Of a DNA stretch of 34,758 nt, positions 10,040-17,097 are shown in pieces. This stretch comes from Arenimonas sp. GTDB lineage: Bacteria > Pseudomonadota > Alphaproteobacteria > Rhizobiales > Rhizobiaceae. Location: assembly GCA_019459145.1 (NCBI GenBank), contig JAIBEK010000060.1, positions 1 to 34,758 on the forward strand, in the 5' to 3' direction. Position numbers and translations under genes: made by a program. The notes beneath the pieces were generated by a model. That model did not search any database. It had not been told where the DNA came from and worked only from the letters and a program-made list of their open reading frames with translations. Position 1 is the first letter of the stretch; each line of letters begins with the position of its first letter.

Positions 10040-11293
10040 ATGACGGCTCAAACCGGCGTGAACTTGCGCGTGAACGGCGATCGGCTCTGGGACGCGCTGA
10101 TGGAGATGGCGAAGATCGGCCCCGGCATTGCCGGCGGCAACAATCGTCAGACCCTGACCGACGCGGATGCCGAAGGCCGCAGCCTTTTCCGGAAATGGTG
10201 TGAAGACGCGGGTCTGACCATGGGCGTCGACAAGATGGGCACCATGTTCATGACCCGCCCCGGCACTGATCCGGATGCGCTGCCGGTCTATGTCGGCAGC
10301 CACCTCGACACGCAGCCGACCGGCGGCAAGTATGACGGCGTGCTCGGGGTTCTGGCGGCCCTCGAAATCGTCCGCTCGATGAACGATCTCGGCATCAGGA
10401 CGAAGCACCCGGTCGTCGTCACCAACTGGGCCAACGAGGAAGGCGCACGTTTTGCCCCGGCCATGCTCGCCTCGGGCGTCTTTGCCGGCGTGCATTCGCT
10501 CGACTACGCCTATGGCCGCCAGGATCCGGACGGCAAGACCTATGGCGACGAGTTGAAGCGCATCGGCTGGCTCGGCGACGAGGAAGTCGGCGCAAGAAAG
10601 ATGCACGCCTATTACGAATACCATATCGAGCAGGGGCCGATCCTCGAGGCGGAGGAGAAACAGATCGGCGTCGTCACCCACTGCCAGGGCCTGTGGTGGC
10701 TGGAATTCACGCTGACCGGGCGCGAGGCCCATACCGGCTCGACGCCGATGAACCTGCGCGTCAATGCCGGCCTTGCCATGGCCCGCATCATGGAAATGGT
10801 GCAAGCCGTCGCCATGGACAACCAGCCGGGCGCCGTCGGCGGCGTCGGCCAGGTGAAGTTCTCGCCCAATTCCCGCAACGTGCTGCCCGGCACGGTGATC
10901 TTCACTGTCGATATCCGCACGCCCGACCAGGCCAAGCTCGACCGCATGCGGGCCAAGATCGAGAAGGAAGCCGCCACGATCTGCGACGCGCTCGGCGTCG
11001 GCTGTTCGGTCGAAGCCGTCGGACATTTCGACCCGGTCACCTTCGATCCGAAGCTGGTGGAGACGGTGCGCAGCGCCGCCGAGCGGCTCGGCTATAGCCA
11101 CATGAACCTGATCTCCGGCGCCGGCCACGACGCCTGCTGGGCCGCCAAGGTCGCCCCCGCCACGATGATCATGTGCCCCTGCGTCGGCGGCCTGTCGCAC
11201 AACGAGGCCGAGGAAATCTCCAAGGACTGGGCCACCGCCGGCGCCGACGTGCTGCTGCAGGCCGTGCTGGAGACGGCGGAGATCGTGGCATAG
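10040..11293 (+). CDS. Zn-dependent M20 amidase, beta-ureidopropionase / N-carbamoyl-amino-acid hydrolase
   Basis: Cytosolic metal-dependent hydrolase (417 residues) that removes the carbamoyl group from N-carbamoyl-beta-alanine or N-carbamoyl amino acids, giving the amino acid, CO2 and ammonia. This is the last step of reductive pyrimidine breakdown. M20 signatures: GSHLDTQPTGGKYDG with metal ligands His88 and Asp99, NEEGARF with the catalytic Glu133/134 pair, YHIEQGPILE, and the C-terminal SGAGHDA. The ATG at 10040 has AGGTGAGG nine bases upstream; an ATG at 10031 abuts the same site and is less likely. It precedes a barstar gene and dihydropyrimidinase in one operon, which argues for beta-ureidopropionase over a hydantoin-specific carbamoylase. 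An allantoate-type role is a less likely alternative. Confidence 0.93.
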   Translation: MTAQTGVNLRVNGDRLWDALMEMAKIGPGIAGGNNRQTLTDADAEGRSLFRKWCEDAGLTMGVDKMGTMFMTRPGTDPDALPVYVGSHLDTQPTGGKYDGVLGVLAALEIVRSMNDLGIRTKHPVVVTNWANEEGARFAPAMLASGVFAGVHSLDYAYGRQDPDGKTYGDELKRIGWLGDEEVGARKMHAYYEYHIEQGPILEAEEKQIGVVTHCQGLWWLEFTLTGREAHTGSTPMNLRVNAGLAMARIMEMVQAVAMDNQPGAVGGVGQVKFSPNSRNVLPGTVIFTVDIRTPDQAKLDRMRAKIEKEAATICDALGVGCSVEAVGHFDPVTFDPKLVETVRSAAERLGYSHMNLISGAGHDACWAAKVAPATMIMCPCVGGLSHNEAEEISKDWATAGADVLLQAVLETAEIVA

Positions 11294-11350
11294 GTTAGCG
11301 GCACCTCCCACCGGATGGAGAAACGAGAATGGGGCGACCGACAGTCGACG

Positions 11351-11377
11351 CTGGAAACGGTGGAGATCGTAGCTTGA
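11351..11377 (+). pseudogene. Relic copy of the amidase gene 3' end
   Basis: These 27 bases nearly repeat the final 27 bases of the amidase gene (11267-11293). In the matching frame they read LETVEIVA-stop, against LETAEIVA-stop in the intact gene, with 22 of 27 bases identical. The relic stop TGA overlaps the TTG start of the barstar gene. It looks like the remains of an older amidase gene end that once abutted the barstar gene, or of a partial duplication. Confidence 0.6.
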
Positions 11378-11718
11378 GCAAGAGCGATACCGTGGTCGTG
11401 ATGGATGGCAAGCGCTTGATTGGCGTCGACGACTTCCACTCCGAATTCGCCACGGCATTTGGCTTTCCGGGCTTTTACGGCCGAAGCATGGACGCCTGGA
11501 TCAACTGCATGAGCTATCTCGACGAACCGGACGCGGGGATGTCGAGGCTGACCGTCGAGCCAGGGAACGCAGTGACCATTCGGATCGACAACTACTCGCA
11601 TTTCAAACAGGCGGCGCCGCAGCAATGGATCGACCTTCTTGAATGTGCGGCATTTGTGAACTGGCGCCGCACCGAGGTGGGACGTGGCGCAATTCTGGCT
11701 TTAGCGTTTTACGGATGA
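11374..11718 (+). CDS. Barstar-family protein
   Basis: 114-residue small cytosolic protein. Barstar is a tight inhibitor of the secreted RNase barnase. The core motif FPGFYGRSMDAWINCM (residues 31-46) aligns with the barstar helix YYGENLDALWDCL. The Asp35 equivalent is kept (Asp40), but the key barnase-contacting Asp39 is Asn here (Asn44). The TTG start at 11374 is preferred because GGTGGAG lies upstream; an ATG at 11329 would add 15 low-quality residues. It stands between the amidase and dihydropyrimidinase, and hydA follows after 10 bp, so it is part of that operon. No barnase-like RNase is visible nearby, so its partner is unknown. Confidence 0.75.
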   Translation: MSKSDTVVVMDGKRLIGVDDFHSEFATAFGFPGFYGRSMDAWINCMSYLDEPDAGMSRLTVEPGNAVTIRIDNYSHFKQAAPQQWIDLLECAAFVNWRRTEVGRGAILALAFYG

Positions 11719-11728
11719 GGATAGGATC

Positions 11729-13183
11729 ATGAGCACAGTCATCAAGGGCGGAACCATCGTCACCGCCGATCTCACCTATAAGGCGGACATCAAGATCGAC
11801 GGCGGCGTGATCGTCGAGATCGGGCCGGACCTCAAGGGCGACACCGTCCTCGACGCCGCGGGCTGTTATGTCATGCCGGGCGGCATCGATCCGCATGTGC
11901 ATCTCGAAATGCCCTTCATGGGCACCTACTCCGCCGACGACTTCGAAAGCGGCACGCGCGCGGGCCTTGCCGGCGGCACCACCATGGTGGTCGACTTCTG
12001 CCTGCCGGCCCCCGACCAGTCGCTGCTCGACGCGCTCTCGATGTGGCACAACAAGACCAGCCGCGCCAATGCCGACTATTCCTTCCACATGGCGATCACC
12101 GGCTGGAACGAGCGCGTCTTCAACGAGATGAAGACCATTGTGCAGGACAAGGGCATCAACACCTTCAAGCACTTCATGGCCTACAAGGGCGCCTTGATGG
12201 TCAACGACGACGAGATGTTCGCCTCGTTTTCGCGCTGCGCCGAACTGGGCGCGCTGCCCCTCGTCCATGCCGAGAACGGGGACGTGGTGGCGGCCATGAC
12301 CGCCAAGCTGCTGGCCGAGGGCAATAACGGCCCCGAGGCGCACGCCTATTCGCGCCCCGCCGAAGTCGAAGGCGAGGCGACCAACCGCGCCATCATGCTG
12401 GCCGACATGGCCGGCGTGCCGCTCTATGTCGTGCACACGTCGTGCGAACAGGCGCATGAGGCGATCCGCCGGGCCCGGCAGAAGGGCATGCGCGTCTATG
12501 GCGAGCCGCTGATCCAGCACCTGACGCTCGACGAGAGCGAATATTTCGACAAGGACTGGGACCATGCCGCCCGCCGCGTCATGTCGCCCCCCTTCCGCAA
12601 CAAGCAGCATCAGGACTCACTTTGGGCCGGCCTGCAGTCGGGTTCGCTTTCCTGCGTGGCCACCGACCACTGCGCCTTTACCACCGAGCAGAAGCGTTTC
12701 GGCGTCGGCAACTTCGCCAAGATCCCCAACGGCACGGGCGGGCTTGAAGACCGCATGCCGATGCTGTGGACCTATGGGGTGGCGACCGGCCGCCTGACGA
12801 TGAACGAATTCGTCGCCGTCACCTCGACCAATATCGCCAAGATCCTCAACATCTATCCGAAGAAGGGCGCTATCCTCGTCGGCGCCGATGCCGACCTCGT
12901 GGTCTGGGACCCGAAGCGCTCGAAGACCATCTCGGCCAGGACCCAGCAATCGGCGATCGACTACAATGTCTTCGAGGGCAAGCAGGTCACCGGCCTGCCG
13001 CGCTTCACGCTGTCGCGCGGCAAGGTGGTGATCGAGGAAGCGACGGTGAAGACCGAGGAAGGCCACGGCCAGTTCGTCAAGCGCGAACCCTTCACGGCCG
13101 TCAACAAGGCGCTGTCGACGTGGAAGGAACTGGTCGCGCCGCGCAAGGTCGAGCGCACCGGCATTCCGGCGACGGGGGTGTGA
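11729..13183 (+). CDS. hydA: Dihydropyrimidinase
   Basis: Amidohydrolase (484 residues) that opens dihydrouracil or dihydrothymine to N-carbamoyl-beta-amino acids, the step between PreTA and the amidase. The family also acts on hydantoins. The binuclear metal site is complete: His56 and His58 in DPHVHLE, the carboxylated Lys153 in HFMAYKGALMV, His180 in HAENGD, His236 in VVHTSCEQ and Asp313 in VATDHCAF. The length is normal. ATG at 11729 follows GAGGATAGGATC. It closes the amidase-barstar-hydA operon; after the stop come long inverted repeats that may end transcription. Confidence 0.96.
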   Translation: MSTVIKGGTIVTADLTYKADIKIDGGVIVEIGPDLKGDTVLDAAGCYVMPGGIDPHVHLEMPFMGTYSADDFESGTRAGLAGGTTMVVDFCLPAPDQSLLDALSMWHNKTSRANADYSFHMAITGWNERVFNEMKTIVQDKGINTFKHFMAYKGALMVNDDEMFASFSRCAELGALPLVHAENGDVVAAMTAKLLAEGNNGPEAHAYSRPAEVEGEATNRAIMLADMAGVPLYVVHTSCEQAHEAIRRARQKGMRVYGEPLIQHLTLDESEYFDKDWDHAARRVMSPPFRNKQHQDSLWAGLQSGSLSCVATDHCAFTTEQKRFGVGNFAKIPNGTGGLEDRMPMLWTYGVATGRLTMNEFVAVTSTNIAKILNIYPKKGAILVGADADLVVWDPKRSKTISARTQQSAIDYNVFEGKQVTGLPRFTLSRGKVVIEEATVKTEEGHGQFVKREPFTAVNKALSTWKELVAPRKVERTGIPATGV

Positions 13184-13210
13184 CGGTAGAGATGGCCGCA
13201 GTGCTTGAAG

Positions 13211-13395
13211 CCACCCCCCTCAGCCCTGCCGGGCATCTCCCCCTCAAGGGGGGAGATCGGATGGGGCTGGCCGCTCGGCTAGGACAGACTGCGCAGAGCA
13301 ACATCTCCACTCTGGAACGTCACGTTCCGGCAGACCATTTGCGGGGTCCGATCTCCCCCCTTGAGGGGGAGATGTCCGGCAGGACAGAGGTGGGT
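13211..13395. repeat. Long inverted repeat, element A (first copy)
   Basis: Arms of about 50 bp at 13211-13261 and 13347-13395 are near-perfect reverse complements, each with an inner palindrome of the CTCCCCCTCAAGGGGGGAG kind and an outer CTGCCGG block. The 85-bp centre contains a further small hairpin, GGAACGT-C-ACGTTCC. It matches the type of rhizobial intergenic palindromic mosaic elements. Related sequence recurs at 15079-15296. It lies 27 bp past hydA and may serve as its transcript end. Confidence 0.8.
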
Positions 13396-13414
13396 AAAGC
13401 GCCCACAGCCGAAA

Positions 13415-13547
13415 CCCTCTTCTCCCCAGCGGGGAGAAGTGCCGAGCGCAGCGAGGCGATGAGGGGGCCAAGTGCGCTGGACCTTATGAGCTTCGCCCCC
13501 CCTCATCCGGCCCTGCGGGCCACCTTCTCCCCGCTGGGGAGAAGGGC
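13415..13547. repeat. Inverted pair of REP-like hairpins, element B
   Basis: Two facing copies of a REP-like unit. Hairpin CTTCTCCCC-AGC-GGGGAGAAG is at 13419-13439 and CCTTCTCCCC / GGGGAGAAGG at 13523-13545, each with a GATGAGGGGG or CCCCCCTCATC tail pointing inward. The right hairpin ends 7 bp from the cupin stop and could act as its minus-strand terminator. The rest of 13184-13551 holds no gene. Confidence 0.75.
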
Positions 13548-13551
13548 AACC

Positions 13552-13965
13552 TTAAACCTCCACGAGCGCGTCCAGCTCCGGCAGAAGAACGACGCTCTCC
13601 TGCTCGTTGGGATCTGTCCGGCCGATCAGCGCCGTGCAGGGCGCGTTGGAGAGGTTGGCCGGAAGATGCGGCACGCCGGCCGGGATGTACATCAGTTCCC
13701 CGGCATGCAGGATCACGTGGTTTTCCAGCCGGTCGCCGTACCAGGTATGCGCCTGGCCCGACAGGCAGTAGATCGCCGTCTCGTGGTTCTCGTGCAGATG
13801 GGCCTTGGCCCTCGCGCCCGGCGGCATGGTCAGAAGATGCATGCAGATGCCCTTCGAGCCGACCGTCTCGGCCGAAATGCCGGCAAAGTAACTCAGGCCC
13901 TGCTTGCCGTCATAGGTGCTTCCGGGCCGAACGATCCGGCAGGTGGGTTTCGATGACGTATCCAT
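13552..13965 (-). CDS. Cupin-domain protein
   Basis: 137-residue single-domain cupin. Cupin motif 1 is GARAKAHLHENHETAIYCLSG (His/His/Glu metal ligands) and motif 2 is PAGVPHLPANLS, giving the usual metal site of a small beta-barrel. The substrate is not recognisable. The start at 13965 is firm because AGGAGGAG lies a few bases upstream; the open frame extends further upstream but lacks homology-like content. It is divergent from the ABC importer genes, 124 bp apart, and next to dihydropyrimidinase. It could be a metabolite-binding or isomerase-type accessory of that pathway (inference). Confidence 0.85.
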   Translation of the reverse strand: MDTSSKPTCRIVRPGSTYDGKQGLSYFAGISAETVGSKGICMHLLTMPPGARAKAHLHENHETAIYCLSGQAHTWYGDRLENHVILHAGELMYIPAGVPHLPANLSNAPCTALIGRTDPNEQESVVLLPELDALVEV

Positions 13966-14089
13966 GCTGGCACTCCTCCTCGATCTCCGAAATTCCCGCA
14001 AAGTCCGATAGGCCGGCCCGTGCCTGCCATGTATTGATAGTGTGCAAGAGGCTTGATGCCTTTGCAAGAAAGCCCATAGGTTCCCATCG
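13966..14089. promoter_or_regulatory. Divergent promoter region, cupin and ABC importer
   Basis: 124-bp gap with both start regions. No RutR-like TTTACC-N4-GRTMAA site was found here, so the importer may not be under the same repressor. A possible promoter stretch TTGATA lies near 14034-14039; no convincing partner box was seen. Confidence 0.3.
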
Positions 14090-14878
14090 ATGACCGCTCC
14101 CTTCTCCGTCGTGTCCGCCAAGGACCTCTGTCTCACCTTCCAGACCGGAGACGGGCCGGTCCATGCGCTGTCCAATGTCGATCTCGAGGTGAAGAAGGGC
14201 GACTTCGTCTCCTTCATCGGCCCCTCCGGTTGCGGCAAGACCACCTTCCTGCGCGTCATCGCCGATCTGGAGAAGCACACCGCCGGCACGATCACCGTCA
14301 ACGGCATGACGCCGGAAAACGCCCGCAAGGACCGCTCCTACGGCTATGTCTTCCAGGCGGCGGCGCTTTATCCGTGGCGCACCATCGAGAAGAATATCGC
14401 GCTCCCGCTCGAGATCATGGGCTTCTCCAAGGAGGAGCAGAAAAAGCGGATCGAGCAGACGCTGGAGTTGGTCAACCTCACCGGCTTCGGCAAGAAGTTT
14501 CCCTGGCAGTTGTCGGGCGGCATGCAGCAACGCGCCTCGATCGCCCGCGCGCTCGCCTTCGACGCCGACCTGCTGCTGATGGACGAGCCCTTCGGCGCGC
14601 TCGACGAAATCGTCCGCGACCATTTGAATTCCGAACTGCTGAAACTCTGGGCCCGCACCGACAAGACGATCTGCTTCGTCACCCATTCGATTCCCGAAGC
14701 GGTCTATCTCTCGACCAAGATCGTCGTCATGAGCCCCCGTCCCGGCCGCGTCACCGACATCATCGAATCCACCCTGCCGAGGGAGCGGCCGCTGGAGATC
14801 CGCGAGACCCCGGAATTCCTCGCAATCGCCCACCGCGTCCGCGAGGGCCTGAAGGCGGGGCATAGCTATGAGGAATAG
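14090..14878 (+). CDS. ABC importer ATP-binding protein (SsuB/TauB type)
   Basis: 262-residue ATPase that drives the importer formed with the two permeases and the binding protein downstream. Walker A GPSGCGKTT is at residues 44-52, the Q-loop region reads GYVFQAAALYPWRT, the signature LSGGMQQR begins at 141, Walker B LLLMDEPFGALDE follows, and the switch His is in FVTHSIPEA. It belongs to the nitrate/sulfonate/taurine/HMP-precursor ATPase class. Start ATG at 14090 has only a weak ribosome-binding site. A 444-bp repeat-filled gap separates it from the first permease, unusual for one operon. Confidence 0.93.
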   Translation: MTAPFSVVSAKDLCLTFQTGDGPVHALSNVDLEVKKGDFVSFIGPSGCGKTTFLRVIADLEKHTAGTITVNGMTPENARKDRSYGYVFQAAALYPWRTIEKNIALPLEIMGFSKEEQKKRIEQTLELVNLTGFGKKFPWQLSGGMQQRASIARALAFDADLLLMDEPFGALDEIVRDHLNSELLKLWARTDKTICFVTHSIPEAVYLSTKIVVMSPRPGRVTDIIESTLPRERPLEIRETPEFLAIAHRVREGLKAGHSYEE

Positions 14879-14935
14879 AGTGATCGTGCCTCGGCTGCTG
14901 CCACTTCCCCTCGCCGTGCACGTCGCGAATGAGAA

Positions 14936-15050
14936 GCCCCTCACCCTGACCCTCTCCCCGCAGGCGGGGAGAGGGAACGGCCACGGCGGTGCCACGCGTC
15001 CCTTCTCCCCGTCAAGACGGGGAGAAGGTGCCGGCAGGCGGATGAGGGGC
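14936..15050. repeat. REP/BIME-like composite, element C (first copy)
   Basis: Starts GCCCCTCACCCTGACC and ends GGATGAGGGGC, with two internal hairpins: CCCTCTCCCCG / CGGGGAGAGGG and CCTTCTCCCCG / CGGGGAGAAGG. The reverse complement closely matches the composite at 34432-34569 in order and wording. Confidence 0.8.
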
Positions 15051-15078
15051 ACTGGAAGCTTCCACGTGGCAGAGAGGG

Positions 15079-15296
15079 TTACCCCCCTCTGTCACTTCGT
15101 GACATCTCCCCCTCAAGGGGGGAGATCGGGGGCAGACCGTTTCCGTTCGACCATCGTCAGTCACGCCAGAGGGAGGGCGAGCGTCGTCCGCACGTCGATC
15201 TCCCCCCTTGAGGGGGGTGAGGCGCGGCCGGTGAAGCCGGGCAATCGATCCAGTGAATCGATTGCCGCGCCGAACGCCGGCAGGGCAGAGGGGGGT
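15079..15296. repeat. Long inverted repeat, element A (second copy)
   Basis: Same arms as at 13211-13395: ACCCCCCTCTGTC, then the CTCCCCCTCAAGGGGGGAG palindrome at the left, and TCCCCCCTTGAGGGGGG with CCGGCAGGGCAGAGGGGGGT at the right. The right side is expanded by about 40 bp that include an ATCGATT palindrome, showing that these elements are mosaic. Confidence 0.75.
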
Positions 15297-15322
15297 GCAG
15301 ACCTCACCATGCGAGGCCGCCC

Positions 15323-16213
15323 ATGACCGCCCCCTCCCCCTCCCTCTTCCGCGACCGCGTCCTGCCGATCCTCACCGTCGTCTTTGCCATCCTCGTCGTC
15401 TGGCATGTCTTCGTCGTCTACCTCAACGCCCCCTTCGTGCGCGATCAGGCGGCGCGGGCGGGTGAGACGGTGACCTTTGGCCAACTCGTCGAGCGCACCT
15501 TCGCCCAGGAGCGGCCGGTGCTCCCCGCCCCGCACCAGATCTTCGCCGAACTGTGGGACACCACGGTCAACAAGGCGGTGACGTCGAAGCGAAGCCTCGT
15601 CTATCACGCCTGGATCACCCTTTCGACGACCCTGCTCGGCTTCGTCATCGGCACCGGGCTCGGCATCCTGCTCGCCGTCGGCATCGTCCACAACCGGGCG
15701 ATGGACCGCTCGCTGATGCCCTGGGTGATCGCCAGCCAGACCATTCCGATCCTGGCGATCGCGCCGATGGTCATCGTCGTTCTGAATTCGGTCGGCATAT
15801 CGGGCATCCTGCCCAAGGCGCTGATCTCGACCTATCTGTCCTTCTTCCCGATCGTCGTCGGCATGGTGAAGGGGCTTCGCAGCCCCGACACCATCCTCAT
15901 CGACCTGATGCACACCTATCATGCGAGCCCGTCGCAGACGTTCTGGAAGCTGCGCTGGCCGGCCTCCATGCCCTATCTGTTCACCTCGCTGAAGGTGGCG
16001 ATCGCGATTTCGCTGCTCGGCGCCATCGTCGCCGAACTGCCCACCGGCGCGATCGCCGGTCTCGGCGCCCGCCTGCTCTCCGGCTCCTATTACGGCCAGA
16101 CCATCCAGATCTGGGCCGCCCTGTTCATGGCCGCCGGCCTTGCCGCCGTCCTCGTCTCGCTGGTCGGCATCGCCCATGCCCGGGTGCTCGCGCGCATGGG
16201 GGTAAAGCCATGA
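15323..16213 (+). CDS. ABC importer permease 1
   Basis: 296-residue inner-membrane permease of the SsuC/TauC/nitrate class with about six helices (LPILTVVFAILVVWHVFVVY near the N-terminus, then LVYHAWITLSTTLLGFVIGTGLGILLAVGI). The ATPase-contacting EAA-type loop is MHTYHASPSQTFWKLRWPASMPYLFTSLK. The ATG at 15323 follows a GAGG, but a weak site. Its last four bases overlap the start of permease 2 (ATGA at 16210-16213), so the two are translationally coupled and probably form a heterodimeric channel. Confidence 0.92.
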   Translation: MTAPSPSLFRDRVLPILTVVFAILVVWHVFVVYLNAPFVRDQAARAGETVTFGQLVERTFAQERPVLPAPHQIFAELWDTTVNKAVTSKRSLVYHAWITLSTTLLGFVIGTGLGILLAVGIVHNRAMDRSLMPWVIASQTIPILAIAPMVIVVLNSVGISGILPKALISTYLSFFPIVVGMVKGLRSPDTILIDLMHTYHASPSQTFWKLRWPASMPYLFTSLKVAIAISLLGAIVAELPTGAIAGLGARLLSGSYYGQTIQIWAALFMAAGLAAVLVSLVGIAHARVLARMGVKP

Positions 16214-17076
16214 ACGGATATCTCGTCTTCGCCCTGGTCTTCTGGCTGTCCGCCTGGGGCCTCAACGAATGGCTGGTGCGCCGGCACTTCAAAGACCGCA
16301 CGGTGCGCCGCATCGTCAACACGGCCGTGCCGCTGATCTTCGGCGTGACCCTGCTGGTGATCTGGGAATGCCTGGTGCACGGCTTCAACATTCCCTCGAT
16401 CCTGCTGCCGGCCCCGTCGATGATCTGGGCTCGCCTGACCAGTTCCGTGCCCACCCTCTGGGCCGATTTCCAGCAGACCTTCCTCAAATCGGTGCTGACC
16501 GGCTATGCGCTCGGCTGCGGACTGGGTTTCGCGGTCGCGATCCTCGTCGATCGCTCGCCCTTCCTGCAGAAGGGTCTGCTGCCGATCGGCAATTTCGTCT
16601 CGGCGCTGCCGATGGTCGGCGTCGCGCCGATCATGGTCATGTGGTTCGGCTTCGACTGGCAGTCCAAGGTCGCGGTTGTCGTCATCATGACCTTCTTCCC
16701 CATGCTGGTGAACACCGTGCAGGGCCTGTCGGCGGCGAGCCACATGGAGCGCGACCTGATGCGCACCTATGCGGCCTCCTGGTGGCAGACGCTGGTGAAG
16801 CTCAGGCTTCCGGCGGCATGGCCGTTCATCTTCAACGCGCTCAAGATCAATTCCACGCTGGCCCTGATCGGCGCGATCGTGGCAGAGTTCTTCGGCACCC
16901 CGATCGTCGGCATGGGGTTCCGGATTTCCACGGAAGTGGGGCGCAGCAATGTCGATATGGTCTGGGCCGAGATCGCGGTTGCCGCGCTTGCCGGCTCGAT
17001 CTTCTACGGGTTGGTGGCACTTGCAGAACGCTGGGTCACCTTCTGGCATCCGTCTGTCCGTGGTGGACAGGCGTAA
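16210..17076 (+). CDS. ABC importer permease 2
   Basis: 288-residue inner-membrane permease related to the preceding one. The EAA-type loop is RTYAASWWQTLVKLRLPAAWPFIFNALK, followed by INSTLALIGAIVAEFFG. The first helix lies directly at the N-terminus (YLVFALVFWLSAWGLNEW). The 4-bp overlap with permease 1 fixes the start. The binding-protein gene follows after 21 bp with GAAAGAGGGAACAGAAA before it. Confidence 0.92.
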   Translation: MNGYLVFALVFWLSAWGLNEWLVRRHFKDRTVRRIVNTAVPLIFGVTLLVIWECLVHGFNIPSILLPAPSMIWARLTSSVPTLWADFQQTFLKSVLTGYALGCGLGFAVAILVDRSPFLQKGLLPIGNFVSALPMVGVAPIMVMWFGFDWQSKVAVVVIMTFFPMLVNTVQGLSAASHMERDLMRTYAASWWQTLVKLRLPAAWPFIFNALKINSTLALIGAIVAEFFGTPIVGMGFRISTEVGRSNVDMVWAEIAVAALAGSIFYGLVALAERWVTFWHPSVRGGQA

Positions 17077-17097
17077 ACAAGAAAGAGGGAACAGAAA

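Larger units (their letters stand above)
14879..15322. other. 444-bp gene-free gap inside the ABC importer operon
   Basis: No gene is supported here. The gap consists mostly of two repeat composites (14936-15050 and 15079-15296) plus a short perfect palindrome pair CAATCGAT / ATCGATTG at 15242-15264. Open frames crossing it are by-products of the repeats. Confidence 0.75.

Noticed and set aside
9902..11458. 518-codon minus-strand frame opposite the amidase gene
   Set aside because: The forward strand carries complete M20 motifs; the reverse frame has none.
11374..11718. Barstar gene as part of a toxin-immunity locus
   Set aside because: No RNase toxin, polymorphic-toxin repeats or secretion genes are nearby; it lies inside a metabolic operon.
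13184..13551. Regular hairpins as a possible CRISPR array
   Set aside because: Repeats are palindromic, few, unevenly spaced and in both orientations; there are no uniform spacers or cas genes.
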